Shown one piece after another: positions 1 through 7,563 of a DNA stretch of 64,000 bases. The first letter of the stretch is position 1. The number at the start of each line of letters is the position of its first letter. Origin of the DNA: Mucilaginibacter terrae (GTDB lineage: Bacteria > Bacteroidota > Bacteroidia > Sphingobacteriales > Sphingobacteriaceae); NCBI RefSeq assembly GCF_031951985.1, contig NZ_JAVLVU010000001.1:4836001-4900000 (forward strand). Reading direction: 5' to 3'. Below the pieces are notes generated by a model. That model had not been told where the DNA came from. It worked only from the letters and a program-made list of their open reading frames with translations, and did not search any database. A program made the translations under genes and the position numbers.

Positions 1-524
1 TCACCCGCGCCCGATGTTGCTTTAATGGTTATTTGCGCATCATGAACACCATTACCGCTTTCGTTTTTATCAATAATTACCGTGCTAATGGCGGCGTCGC
101 AAATTTTTGGCGGAATGTAAGTGCCATCATTATCTTCCACATTGCCTACAAACTGAATATTGTAAAAATATGGGTTGTTTACATCCGAATCCTCAATTAA
201 GGTTTGATAGCCTATTTGCACACTCTTGCCCGGAAATGAAATGGGCTGCAACGAGGTTAAGTTGCCGTTAAAGCTCTCGCGGTAATATATGGTGGCATAG
301 TTGGCATCAACGGGCTGACCGTATTCGTTACGCACGCCAATAAAAACATCGGCATAACGCTGGTAGCCGGTACGCCCTACGGGGCGGTCGATCTGGTCAA
401 TGGCTTGTAGTGGCTGGTCTTGATTGCCTCGCGGCTGGTCGTAATAAGTTTGCGGCAGGTCCTGGTTATTATAGGAATAAACCAGCCGCTCATTATCTAA
501 GTAATAATAGGCGTATTTAGGCAT
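1..524 (-). CDS. Phage-region protein, 3' end outside window
   Basis: An open frame starts at the ATG at 524 on the minus strand and runs without a stop past base 1, giving at least 174 residues. The N-terminus (MPKYAYYYLDNERLVYSYNN) is Tyr/Asn/Gln rich, has no signal peptide or membrane segment, and later contains beta-rich stretches such as YADVFIGVRNEYGQPVDANY. I do not recognise the family. It is the last visible gene in a leftward run that starts with the terminase genes, 47 bases after the 150-residue gene, so a virion or tail protein is the likely role by context only. The function is inference. Confidence 0.6.
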   Translation of the reverse strand, partial: MPKYAYYYLDNERLVYSYNNQDLPQTYYDQPRGNQDQPLQAIDQIDRPVGRTGYQRYADVFIGVRNEYGQPVDANYATIYYRESFNGNLTSLQPISFPGKSVQIGYQTLIEDSDVNNPYFYNIQFVGNVEDNDGTYIPPKICDAAISTVIIDKNESGNGVHDAQITIKATSGAG

Positions 525-571
525 GGGAGAAATTTGATTTTAAGTAAGCTGATAAGCAGAGCAGGCTGGCG

Positions 572-1024
572 TTAACTATTAAAATTGGTAAAGCTTTGCG
601 ATTGCAGCGTGAGCGTTAAACCCACGCCGGTGGTATTTACATCGTACTTATTGTAAACGGGCAGGCATTTGGCCTTATTGGTGGTGATAATTTTAAAGTA
701 ACGGGTTTGCCCATCCACATACTTTGATGCCTTAACTAAAAACTCGTTGGCTAATTGTAGAGCCTGGGCTACATAGGTTTCGTTATCGGTGGTGTACTGG
801 CCAAAGTCGGTTTTGTGCAAAAATTCGAGGTAAACGGTAAACGTGTTGCTAACCGACCCGTTTACCGCCGGGTGCATATCGATACTTTGCAACGGGTACA
901 TAAACACGCAGGGGAATGATTTATCGTCGGCCAGCTGGTTAAGTTCGTTAGCGGTGCCATACACAAAGCCGGGACTGCAGCTAAGCGTTTTGGTGATGTT
1001 GAAGATATGATTACGAAGGGGCAT
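572..1024 (-). CDS. Phage-region hypothetical protein, 150 aa
   Basis: The start chosen is the ATG at 1024 (MPLRNHIFNITKTLS), because the in-frame extension upstream to 1111 is translated from a degenerate repeat of the words GAGTGAAT/GAGTTGT and looks non-coding. The protein is soluble, with mixed alpha/beta character and a Thr/Ser/Gln-rich C-terminus (TLTLQSQSFTNFNS). No known domain is recognised. It lies between the frameshift-site gene and the partial gene at the window edge, all leftward, and is probably co-transcribed with them. A head-tail or tail accessory protein is plausible from position in a phage module, but nothing in the residues proves it. Confidence 0.6.
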   Translation of the reverse strand: MPLRNHIFNITKTLSCSPGFVYGTANELNQLADDKSFPCVFMYPLQSIDMHPAVNGSVSNTFTVYLEFLHKTDFGQYTTDNETYVAQALQLANEFLVKASKYVDGQTRYFKIITTNKAKCLPVYNKYDVNTTGVGLTLTLQSQSFTNFNS

Positions 1025-1110
1025 TTTTAAGGAGTGAATGAGTGAGTTGTGAATGAGTGAATGATTTTTCGGCTCGATTGAAGTTAATGGCCATGAACTA
1101 TGAACCAACA
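1025..1110. repeat. Degenerate GAGTGAAT-type word repeat
   Basis: This stretch is built from repeated words such as GAGTGAATGAGTGAG and GTGAATGAGTGAATG, followed by CATGAACTATGAACC and AACTATGAACT. The same word types recur at 3512-3610 and, as GTGAGTGGTGAG, at 29941-30024. It is likely an intergenic repeat rather than coding DNA. Confidence 0.6.
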
Positions 1111-1111
1111 A

Positions 1112-1953
1112 CTATGAACTACTCAATATCTCCGAATACCTTTTTTGAAAGGCGGCTTCGGTTTTGTTGAGGAGGAGTTTAGTGAGCACTTTGTTGTAGG
1201 GCATATTGAGGATGAGCTGCCATTTGGTTATATCTCCCCCGGCCAATGCGTTAACGGTGTTGATGTACCTGAAGTGCTCAAAATCTTTGATGCCCGCCCG
1301 CTGCTCCAAAGCCGACACAGGCGATGCCAAAAGCCGGTTTTCGGCTTCGATAAGTGCGGATAGTTCAAAAAAAAATACTTGGCTATGGGCAAAACCTGGG
1401 TTACGGGCAACTCTTCAACCTGCGAGGCAAATGCGGCCGCCAATTCCTCATCATAAGGTTGCCCGGTTGCACGGCTGTAAAAATAATAAGCCAATACCTG
1501 GCTGCAGGCCTGTAACGAGGGGTTAAAGGTTTGCTGCCAATCTTCCTCGCCATGTAGGGCAATATGCTTGCTTATTTCCTCGGCAATCACATCACGCGCG
1601 GCCATGAAAGCACCGGCCGGTTCAACCGAAAGGTTTTTGACAACCTTTACCTTGGTTGCTTTACCGTTAATGGCAAATGTAACTTCATTCGGTATGGCGC
1701 TGCTGTTGTACAGATCCTTAATTTGCGCTGCCAGTTGTAAAATTTGTTCGTTAAAGAGCTGTAGATCATTGTAATCTTTTATCTGCTGCAACTCAGTTAA
1801 AGGTATGCCCGATAGGATGCTCATGGCATCCAGATCGCTCAGCTTTTCGGCAGCTTGCATAGCCATCAGTTGTTTTAGGCTGATTTCGTGCAGATTATCG
1901 GGTATACTTATTAATAAATTTCCCGTAAGGGTTTTGATTGTTTGTTGAATCAT
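1112..1953 (-). CDS. Phage-region protein with -1 frameshift site
   Basis: The zero frame starts at ATG 1953 (MIQQTIKTLTGNLLISIPDN) and reads 241 codons to a stop at 1228. A run of nine A on the plus strand (1367-1375) makes the coding strand read T-TTT-TTG in the zero frame, the canonical X-XXY-YYZ slippery heptamer. Slipping back one base continues as FFELSALIEAENRLLASPV to a stop at 1112, for about 280 residues. The -1 tail is the better protein-like end, while the zero-frame tail (from about residue 196) is Trp/Ser/Arg rich and out of character. Phage tail assembly chaperones use exactly this arrangement, but here the family is not recognised. A sequencing or assembly indel in the T9 run is the main alternative, since other genes in this window also carry homopolymer indels. 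Confidence 0.6.
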
Positions 1954-2299
1954 GGTGTTTTATTGGAGCGGAGAGCGGGGGGATTGGGAGCGTTGTTTTT
2001 AAATTTCCTTCTTGGGGACTACCGTACAACCACATCTTTTAATAATAAAGGATGCGCCGTAGGTGCTACCTACTTATAGAAAAAGCAAGCAATTTTTTTA
2101 TGTCCCGGCGGGACTACCCTTCGTAACATACATGCATCGGTGGGGTAGCTCCTAATGGAGCATTATTGAAATCTTACAAAACTGCTATAAATAGGTAGCC
2201 CCGCTGGGGCATACAACTTGTAGATACACAGTGTAGTCCCCAGAGATGTGCGGAATGGGCGGTGCGATGGAGCAAAAGGTTTAAAACATTATTTTAACC
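1954..2299. repeat. 230-bp palindrome-rich element with terminal inverted repeats
   Basis: No gene is seen here. Ten-base arms TGGGGACTAC (2013-2022) and GTAGTCCCCA (2233-2242) face each other across 230 bp. Inside are three short hairpins: GTCCCGGCGGGAC at 2102-2114, GCTCC-TAAT-GGAGC at 2148-2161 and GCCCC-GCT-GGGGC at 2198-2210, with the words GTAGCTCC, GTAGCCCC and GCTACCTAC repeated around them. This is the form of a REP cluster or MITE, moved in trans. It sits between the large terminase and the next phage gene. Confidence 0.6.
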
Positions 2300-3508
2300 T
2301 TAAATCATCCCCGCCGCATCGCCCACAAATGTTTCTGCCGGTTTATATGGCATGCGCGTTCGGGTTGTGCTTGAGTTATGTATTTGCAATTTGTTAAGCG
2401 CCACATAACGCAGCGGATCTATCAGGTGGTTCCAGCTATCAGTAGGCACGTTTAATGGGCGACCGGTGGTATCCATCTTCCATTGGTAACGGCCTAATTC
2501 GCGCCGAAGGTTTATGCTGTTGCGGGTAACGTTGATGCGATAGCGGCGCAATATATCAATGGAGTTTTTAATGCTATCCGGCCCTTTTTTAGCGCCGGTA
2601 ATGCGCCAGCCTAATCTGCGCAGGTCTTCAATAGATTTTGGTTCGGCGCTATCGGCAATAATATCGGTGTTTTTGCTGATGCTTAATTCGTTCATGCACT
2701 TACTGATATCGTTATTGGTGAGGCCAGTTTGGTATAGTAACTCGTTTACCCATAGCTCGCCGTTTTGCTGGTACACTTCAATCAACCCGGTTTCATCGTT
2801 ACTGAAACCAAAATCGAGCCCGCAGGCTAACTTTTTGGCATCGGTGGGGATGCTGTCGCACAGCAGCCAGTTGGTAAGCACCAGTCCGGTTATTTTGCCG
2901 GTGAGGCCGCGTGCATAAACCTTCCAGCGCTCAGGATCACTTTCACGCAGGCTTTCAATTTTTTGGCGGGTATGCTCATCCAAAAAAGGATTGTGCCGAT
3001 GGTCTGATATTAAAAGCTGTACGCCCGTTTGCCCCAGCAACTGGTCGTGCACCCAAAAGGCTGCGTTAGGGTTATAATCTAAATAAACCCGTTTGCGGGT
3101 GCGCAGGGCCAGTTCGGTATAAATATCCCAGCTAATGCCGTTGGCCTCGTTTATAAACAGGTAATCGCGCTTGCCGCTCTTCGCATCCTGGGCATTATCA
3201 TAGCTTTTAAACTCGATGATGGAGCCGTTGTGAAACTCATAAATACGATCGCTCTTATTAAACGATTTAATAGCGGCCTGCAACCCGGTCGATTCTCCTA
3301 CAATATTTTGCGCATCGCGCATGGCACCTGCCTTTAAATTCGGAATGTCCTGCCCTACAACGGTAATTACCTGCTTGGCCTGTTCGCAAGCCAATGCAAA
3401 CAAAACCTGCTCAATAGCATACGTTTTGCCCGAACTGGTGCCACCCTGGTTGACCACCACATGGGCCAGGCTTTCATAATTGAGTTTAAATAGGACGGAG
3501 GTTTTCAT
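2300..3508 (-). CDS. Phage terminase large subunit
   Basis: This is the ATPase-nuclease motor that packages phage DNA into the prohead. Visible marks are the Walker A motif GGTSSGKT at about residues 22-29, the Walker B-like strand DYLFINEAN at about residues 114-122, and a C-terminal RNase H-like nuclease half beginning near GLDFGFSND (about residue 228) with a further acidic motif DSAEP. At 402 residues it is a normal length for PBSX-type (Terminase_3/6) enzymes. It follows the small subunit gene by about 100 bases of repeat DNA. The usual portal and capsid genes do not follow in this window, which fits either an unusual gene order or a deleted prophage. Confidence 0.93.
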   Translation of the reverse strand: MKTSVLFKLNYESLAHVVVNQGGTSSGKTYAIEQVLFALACEQAKQVITVVGQDIPNLKAGAMRDAQNIVGESTGLQAAIKSFNKSDRIYEFHNGSIIEFKSYDNAQDAKSGKRDYLFINEANGISWDIYTELALRTRKRVYLDYNPNAAFWVHDQLLGQTGVQLLISDHRHNPFLDEHTRQKIESLRESDPERWKVYARGLTGKITGLVLTNWLLCDSIPTDAKKLACGLDFGFSNDETGLIEVYQQNGELWVNELLYQTGLTNNDISKCMNELSISKNTDIIADSAEPKSIEDLRRLGWRITGAKKGPDSIKNSIDILRRYRINVTRNSINLRRELGRYQWKMDTTGRPLNVPTDSWNHLIDPLRYVALNKLQIHNSSTTRTRMPYKPAETFVGDAAGMI

Positions 3509-3511
3509 TTT

Positions 3512-3610
3512 TTAATGAGTGAATGAGTGAGGGTGTGAATGAGTGAATGGTGAGTAGTTGGTGATTGAAATGACAGGCATTCACTCCTTCACTCATTCAA
3601 AACTCACTCA
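3512..3610. repeat. Long imperfect hairpin of GAGTGAAT words
   Basis: The left half (3513-3555) reads ATGAGTGAATGAGTGAG and GTGAATGAGTGAATGG; the right half (3580-3610) reads as the complement, CATTCACTCCTTCACTC and CATTCAAAACTCACTCAT. Together they form an imperfect inverted repeat between the two terminase genes. It may act as a processing or attenuation hairpin, or may be a mobile repeat. Confidence 0.6.
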
Positions 3611-4117
3611 TAGTAAAATAACTTCCTGTTCGGCAGTAGCGGGTGTAGGGCCGGTGGTAACAATTTCTATTTTAATGGAAGACGCTGCCGAAGCAAAGGC
3701 ATGGTCTTTTTCGGCTTGCTTTTCCATCCACCCCAGGCTTTTGAGTGCGAAGATGGCTCCGGTAGCGGGCTGGGTGCTGAGTTGTTTTTCGTACTCGGCT
3801 TCAATTTGTAAACGGGCACGCCTGAGGATATGGGCATAATGGCCGTTTTGTTCGTAAGTTATAAAAGCCTGTAAGCTTTCAAAACCCAGGTGATGAGCTA
3901 ATCCGCTTAGGGTAGGTGGCTGCGGCTCCCTGTCCCAAACTTTTTGCTCCCGCATTTCGGGCGGGCTTTTAGCTGCCGGCTTAAACGGTAGTAGTTCGGT
4001 ATGATATTCGCCTTTTATGTAATTAAAAAAATTAGCCACACGCATGCGCAAATCATGTGCTTTTGGGAATAGGATGTATTTGTTATTTCTCATTATGATA
4101 GGTTTGCCGGTTGGCAT
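3608..4117 (-). CDS. Phage terminase small subunit-like protein
   Basis: This 169-residue protein is probably the DNA-recognition subunit of the packaging terminase. It contains a helix-turn-helix-like segment (PTLSGLAHHLGFESLQAFIT, about residues 88-107) followed by a basic helical region (RRARLQIEAEYEKQL) and a conserved-looking FALKSLGW segment, as in the gp3-like small terminases of Bacteroidota prophages. It lies directly upstream of the large subunit in the same direction. Two starts are possible: ATG 4117 (MPTGKPIIM) or ATG 4093 (MRNNKYILF). The second gives a cleaner N-terminus; the first is kept here. The last coding bases overlap the repeat hairpin at 3512-3610. Confidence 0.75.
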   Translation of the reverse strand: MPTGKPIIMRNNKYILFPKAHDLRMRVANFFNYIKGEYHTELLPFKPAAKSPPEMREQKVWDREPQPPTLSGLAHHLGFESLQAFITYEQNGHYAHILRRARLQIEAEYEKQLSTQPATGAIFALKSLGWMEKQAEKDHAFASAASSIKIEIVTTGPTPATAEQEVILL

Positions 4118-4422
4118 ATTGGAGAATGTAAAAGTAAGAAAAATTTATGTAAAATGCAAATATTTTTAGCAATTTGTTTTAGTGTATGTTGTTTTAAGGC
4201 AGTTGATTTTTGTAGATGAGGTATGAGCCGATTAGATGTATTAATTGGCTCATACATAATTCAAATTTGAGCCGATTACATTGCAATGGCTTGAAATTGA
4301 TTTATTGTGCGGTCAAATAGTAATTTTACTATTGCAGTTAACTTTGCAAATAGCGTAATAAACAATTCATCTTACAAAAGCTTTACCAAATACTGCCAAG
4401 TAATTTTCATATTTGCACTTAT
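4118..4422. promoter_or_regulatory. Divergent intergenic region with TATGAGCC palindrome
   Basis: The region separates the leftward terminase genes from the rightward gene at 4423. It holds a near-perfect inverted repeat: arm TATGAGCCGATTA at 4222-4234 and arm TAATTGGCTCATA at 4242-4254 match at 12 of 13 positions around a 7-base spacer. A third half-site TTGAGCCGATTA follows at 4267-4278. The arrangement suits an operator for a dimeric regulator acting on one or both flanking genes. A TAACTTTG box at 4337-4344 could be a -7 element for the rightward gene, but no clear -33 element is seen. Confidence 0.5.
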
Positions 4423-4758
4423 ATGAGACCGGGTGATAAAGTAATTTGCATAAACGATAAAATTGATGCCGATAAGGCGGAAGAGATCCGCCGGGATTTT
4501 GAGATATGGATAACTAAAGACAAGGAGTACACCATACGCGAAATACTGGATAACAATGGCATTGTAACCGGTGTGCTTTTAGAGGAGGTGCATAACTTCC
4601 CTAAATTTTTTAACCTCATTAACCGTTACCAGGAACCCGCCTTTGCCATTTGGCGTTTCCGCAAACTTAACTACGCTACCAGCGAGAAAGCCGAAGAGCA
4701 GGTTGAAGAATTGGTAGAAGTAGGCGTAAAGGAAACGGAAGAGAAGAAGGGGAATTAG
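4423..4758 (+). CDS. Small phage-type hypothetical protein, 111 aa
   Basis: The protein begins MRPGDKVICINDKID, has a central segment ending in FPKFFNLINRYQEPAFAIWRFRKLNY, and ends in an acidic Glu/Val-rich tail (EEQVEELVEVGVKETEEKKG). The PGDKV start and EPAFAIWRF motif resemble small beta-barrel proteins common in Bacteroidota prophages and mobile elements, whose function is unknown. It has no signal peptide or membrane segment. It begins right of the palindrome region and is followed by a palindromic repeat and then a GNAT gene in the same direction. No function is assigned. Confidence 0.65.
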   Translation: MRPGDKVICINDKIDADKAEEIRRDFEIWITKDKEYTIREILDNNGIVTGVLLEEVHNFPKFFNLINRYQEPAFAIWRFRKLNYATSEKAEEQVEELVEVGVKETEEKKGN

Positions 4759-4862
4759 TCCATAGTCTATGGACGATAGACCGTCGCTTTCCTGAGCTAT
4801 AAAAATAAACTGTACAACTACATCCATGGACTATGGTCTATTGACTATCGTCCGCAAGCCAT
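4759..4862. repeat. Intergenic CCATAGTC/GACTATGG word palindrome
   Basis: Overlapping words TCCATAGTCTATGGAC, GGACGATAGACC, CCATGGACTATGGTC and TTGACTATCGTCC give several imperfect self-complementary pairings across about 100 bases between two rightward genes. It belongs to the same class of word-based intergenic palindromes seen at 3512, 29941 and 32870. Confidence 0.5.
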
Positions 4863-4874
4863 CGACTAAATAAA

Positions 4875-5384
4875 ATGACCATACGCTTAGCTACCCTACA
4901 AGATATACAACTCATTATGCAATTAATTAACGAGGTGCTGCCCATTATGCAGGCCACCGGTAATTTGCAGTGGGATAATACTTACCCTAACCCCGAGGTT
5001 TTTACAGCCGACGTGGAAAATAGCCAGCTTTGGGTGGCCGATATTGACGGTGCGGTTGCAGGTGTTATTGCCATTTGCACTGGGCAGGAGCCTGAATATG
5101 GTCAGGTACCCGGCTGGGATGTTACCGAACCTGCAATAGTTGCGCATAGGCTGGCTGTTAGTCCGCATATGCAGGGTAAGGGCATTGCCAATGCACTGTT
5201 AAACCAGTGCGAAGTTGTTGCTAATGAAAAGCAAATTCCGCTTATACGCTTAGATACAAACATTATAAACCGGCCCATGCAAAACCTTTTCTTAAAAATA
5301 GGCTACAACCTGGGAGGCGAAATTGCACTGGTTAAGCGCCCCGGTATGCGTTTCCTGGCTTTCGAAAAACGCATCGAATTATAA
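4875..5384 (+). CDS. GNAT family N-acetyltransferase
   Basis: This 169-residue protein is an acetyl-CoA dependent N-acetyltransferase with an unknown acceptor. The start MTIRLATLQDIQLIMQLINEV is the usual first beta strand and helix of the fold. Motif A, the pyrophosphate-binding loop, is seen as RLAVSPHMQGKGIANALLNQ (about residues 92-111), with the Q/R-x-x-G-x-G/A pattern QGKGIA. The NLFLKIGYNLGG segment is the motif B end. It is a single domain of normal length. It lies among phage-type genes but such enzymes are common in the host too, so it may mark the chromosomal side or a cargo gene. Confidence 0.88.
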   Translation: MTIRLATLQDIQLIMQLINEVLPIMQATGNLQWDNTYPNPEVFTADVENSQLWVADIDGAVAGVIAICTGQEPEYGQVPGWDVTEPAIVAHRLAVSPHMQGKGIANALLNQCEVVANEKQIPLIRLDTNIINRPMQNLFLKIGYNLGGEIALVKRPGMRFLAFEKRIEL

Positions 5385-5423
5385 ACACACTTTATGATGT
5401 ATATGCTTTTTGGCATATATTAA

Positions 5424-5846
5424 TTATTGAAATTCGTAATTGTAGGCAAAAATCTCGTTCTCTACCAATTGTGTTAAAATGGTTTTTAGCAGTGTTTCAC
5501 GGGCATGTTGCTGTTCGGCCGGGGTTGCATCGTAGTTGTACCAGTGCATGGGCTCGCTAATGGCTATGCGTGTGCTGTACACATATTTTTTTTTAGCATG
5601 CGTGCGCTGCCCTTCGTAGCTGTTCATGTTTTCGGCCTTAATTAAGCGCGTAAAATGCTTAACCGGGATGTGCAGTTGCAGGCATTCATCAAGTGTATTT
5701 TTAAAATCCTGTTTGTCTTCCAGCCACAAGGTTAAGGTTTGTCCGTTCAGTTCATGGTCGGCAATGCTAATGCGGCTGTAATTGTAATCTACCGATATAA
5801 TGAGCCACCATAGCTCATTACGGGTTTTTTGGGTCATGGGTATCAT
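5424..5846 (-). CDS. Hypothetical protein, 140 aa
   Basis: I do not recognise this protein. It begins MIPMTQKTRNELWWLIISVD (an ATG three codons further in is equally possible), is soluble, and ends EIFAYNYEFQ. A central KKKYVYSTRIAIS segment and a Trp/Tyr-rich MHWYNYD segment are notable. It lies 36 bases downstream of the 84-residue gene, in the same direction, so both are probably read from the repressor-overlapped promoter at 6168-6197. That makes an early phage function plausible, which is inference from position only. Confidence 0.55.
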   Translation of the reverse strand: MIPMTQKTRNELWWLIISVDYNYSRISIADHELNGQTLTLWLEDKQDFKNTLDECLQLHIPVKHFTRLIKAENMNSYEGQRTHAKKKYVYSTRIAISEPMHWYNYDATPAEQQHARETLLKTILTQLVENEIFAYNYEFQ

Positions 5847-5882
5847 GGTGTAGGTATTATATTGTGCTGAAAAATTAGTTTT

Positions 5883-6137
5883 TTACAGGTTGAAGGCAGG
5901 TTGCCAGCCCGGCATGTATTGTTGTATGGCCGCTATTTCCTGCTCATATTTTTTACAGGCTGCCTTATATGCGCGGTAACGTATACGGCATTTGCGCGAC
6001 AGGCTTTTGCTTGCTTTTTGTGACTGATTGTGAGCCGAAGCTGGTAAGGCAGAGTAGGCGAGGTGCATAATGATATTATTGTGTGTTTTCGGATCTGTGG
6101 TTTTAAAATGAATTAGCTGATGATTTGCATAATTCAT
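5883..6137 (-). CDS. Small basic early phage-type protein, 84 aa
   Basis: The start ATG at 6137 (MNYANHQLIHFKTTD) is chosen because it follows the promoter at 6168-6197 by a short leader. A longer in-frame reading would start upstream of the promoter. The protein is basic, with a Ser/Lys/Arg-rich middle (SQKASKSLSRKCRIRYRAY) and an amphipathic tail ending MPGWQPAFNL. No domain is recognised. It is divergent from the S24 repressor and under its likely control, the place where phages keep cro-like or early regulatory genes. Its composition would allow nucleic-acid binding, but no motif shows it. Confidence 0.6.
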   Translation of the reverse strand: MNYANHQLIHFKTTDPKTHNNIIMHLAYSALPASAHNQSQKASKSLSRKCRIRYRAYKAACKKYEQEIAAIQQYMPGWQPAFNL

Positions 6138-6151
6138 TTTTTTTGTATTTC

Positions 6152-6171
6152 TTTGTTTTGTACAGAACAAA
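6152..6171. promoter_or_regulatory. 20-bp operator palindrome for the S24 repressor
   Basis: The site reads TTTGTT, T, TGTACA, G, AACAAA: two 6-base arms around a TGTACA core, with a single mismatched pair. It overlaps the -7 box of the leftward promoter and lies 58 bases upstream of the repressor start, so binding would block the early gene. Confidence 0.6.
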
Positions 6172-6197
6172 TATAAAGAATAATCTGTATTAATCAA
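6168..6197 (-). promoter_or_regulatory. Bacteroidota-type promoter of the leftward early gene
   Basis: Reading the minus strand, TTG (6197-6195), a 19-base spacer and TATATTTG (6175-6168) match the TTG/TAnnTTTG consensus exactly. The expected transcription start is near 6161, giving a leader of about 23 bases to the ATG at 6137. Confidence 0.7.
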
Positions 6198-6228
6198 GAA
6201 AAAGTTATCCACATACATCTGCCTGCTC

Positions 6229-6930
6229 ATGGACAATAAATCGGTAAAAATAAAAACTATACGTCCAGAAACGCTGGAATTCATTATTTTATATAATCAG
6301 CTTAAGGGGCGCGCATTTAATGGCAATGCCGAACTGGCCGAGGCGCTGGGTTTTAATTCGGCGAGTTCTATTACAGAGATTATAAAGAGCCGGCAGAATA
6401 TTGATACAGAAAAGCTGCGCATCTTTAAAGAAAAGTATCAGGAATTTATAAGTGTAAAAACTGCGTCAGTGCCCCCTGTGGTAACTACCCAGCCTGTAAA
6501 TAAGCCTTATATGGGTATACCCATGTACGATGTGGTGGCAACTGCATCGGGCGTGGAGGTTTACAATGATATTAATGATAGCCAGCCTGTAGGCCATATG
6601 TACTTTCCGGGAATTGAAGATTGCGATTTTGCATTGCCGGTTTGGGGGCATTCCATGTATCCGTATTTAGAAAATGGTTGCTGGGTAGCGCTCAAAATTA
6701 TACATGATAATAAGATTTTGCCGGGCGAGGTGTATTACATTGAATGGGGCGATTACCGCATGTACAAGCGCCTACTGGCCGCCGAGAGTGAAGATGAAAT
6801 TATTGCCTATTCAGACAATACTCATGAAAAGGTAGGCGACCGTCTCAAATACGCGCCTTTCCCTATTAAAAAGGCTGATATTAAAAGACTGTGTTTGGTT
6901 AAGGATATACATAAAAAGCACAATCATTAA
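6229..6930 (+). CDS. S24-family phage repressor (HTH plus LexA-like peptidase)
   Basis: This 233-residue protein joins an N-terminal Xre-like helix-turn-helix (about residues 20-65, with AELAEALGFNSASSITEI) to a C-terminal S24 self-cleaving domain. The catalytic Ser lies in GHSMYP (S142) and the catalytic Lys in YRMYKRLL (K180), the Ser-Lys dyad of LexA and CI-type repressors. Such proteins keep a prophage silent and are inactivated by RecA filaments after DNA damage. It is divergent from the 84-residue gene, and a palindrome overlapping that gene's promoter is the likely operator. A strong terminator overlaps its stop codon. Confidence 0.9.
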   Translation: MDNKSVKIKTIRPETLEFIILYNQLKGRAFNGNAELAEALGFNSASSITEIIKSRQNIDTEKLRIFKEKYQEFISVKTASVPPVVTTQPVNKPYMGIPMYDVVATASGVEVYNDINDSQPVGHMYFPGIEDCDFALPVWGHSMYPYLENGCWVALKIIHDNKILPGEVYYIEWGDYRMYKRLLAAESEDEIIAYSDNTHEKVGDRLKYAPFPIKKADIKRLCLVKDIHKKHNH

Positions 6931-6948
6931 ACATGATTGTGCTTTTTT
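6913..6948 (+). terminator. Rho-independent terminator after the repressor gene
   Basis: Arms AAAAAGCACAATCAT (6913-6927) and ATGATTGTGCTTTTTT (6933-6948) pair around a TAAAC loop and end in T6. The stop codon of the repressor gene lies in the loop. The symmetry would also work on the minus strand. Confidence 0.85.
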
Positions 6949-6971
6949 ATTAATAACGGTTTATGCAATAT

Positions 6972-7472
6972 TTATTTATTGCAATCGGCCGGTTCAAGTT
7001 TAATAGAGTAGGGGGCAGCCGTATCTAACACCTGGCGACCGGTTGAGGCATCAACTTTAAAGGGTTGTTGGTTAAGGCCGGTATGGTCTAACTTAAAGGC
7101 TACGTTCAGGCTATCGGTCATGCCTTCCTGCATAAATTTCCATACGGCTTTTATGGATTTATCAGGCTGTATGGTTCCGGCTAAAGTGCCTTTGCGGCTG
7201 TCTTTCTCAAAAATGCTTTCCATCATTTGTCCGCTAACGGTACCATTTTGTACATGTAGTTGCACATAAAGCGTATCTTTCATTTGCTGTCCGCTCACTT
7301 TAATATAGCAACCATCCTGTGTGCGTTTGGTAATTTTACCGCGTTTTGTTTTTTGCTTGCTGTTGGTAGTGTCGTTAGTGTCGGTTTGTTGCGGAGAGCT
7401 TTTGCAGGCCGAAAACAGGTTTAATCCTATAACGCATGCGAAGAGGTAAGTTGCGGCTCTAAGAGTTTTCAT
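6972..7472 (-). CDS. Lipoprotein of unknown function, 166 aa
   Basis: The start MKTLRAATYLFACVIGLNLF leads to a lipobox LFSAC with Cys at about residue 23, so this is a probable outer- or inner-membrane lipoprotein. After a low-complexity Thr/Asn/Lys linker the domain contains repeated beta strands (GCYIKVSGQQMKDTLYVQLH, GTLAGTIQPDKSIKAVWKF) and ends with an ADCNK tail. The strand pattern suggests a small beta-barrel or calycin-like fold. No named family is recognised. It converges with the repressor gene across the shared terminator at 6913-6948. Confidence 0.75.
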   Translation of the reverse strand: MKTLRAATYLFACVIGLNLFSACKSSPQQTDTNDTTNSKQKTKRGKITKRTQDGCYIKVSGQQMKDTLYVQLHVQNGTVSGQMMESIFEKDSRKGTLAGTIQPDKSIKAVWKFMQEGMTDSLNVAFKLDHTGLNQQPFKVDASTGRQVLDTAAPYSIKLEPADCNK

Positions 7473-7563
7473 AAGATGGGCGTAAATGTATGTTTGTTTA
7501 ATTCATACACTTAACCCATTTATGCTTGTTTTGTTGCAGCTTTAATTAAAAAGCCTATAATAA

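Noticed and set aside
7474..7563. tRNA or small RNA between the lipoprotein and receiver genes
   Set aside because: No cloverleaf, hairpin or promoter of note was seen, and the interval is only 90 bases.
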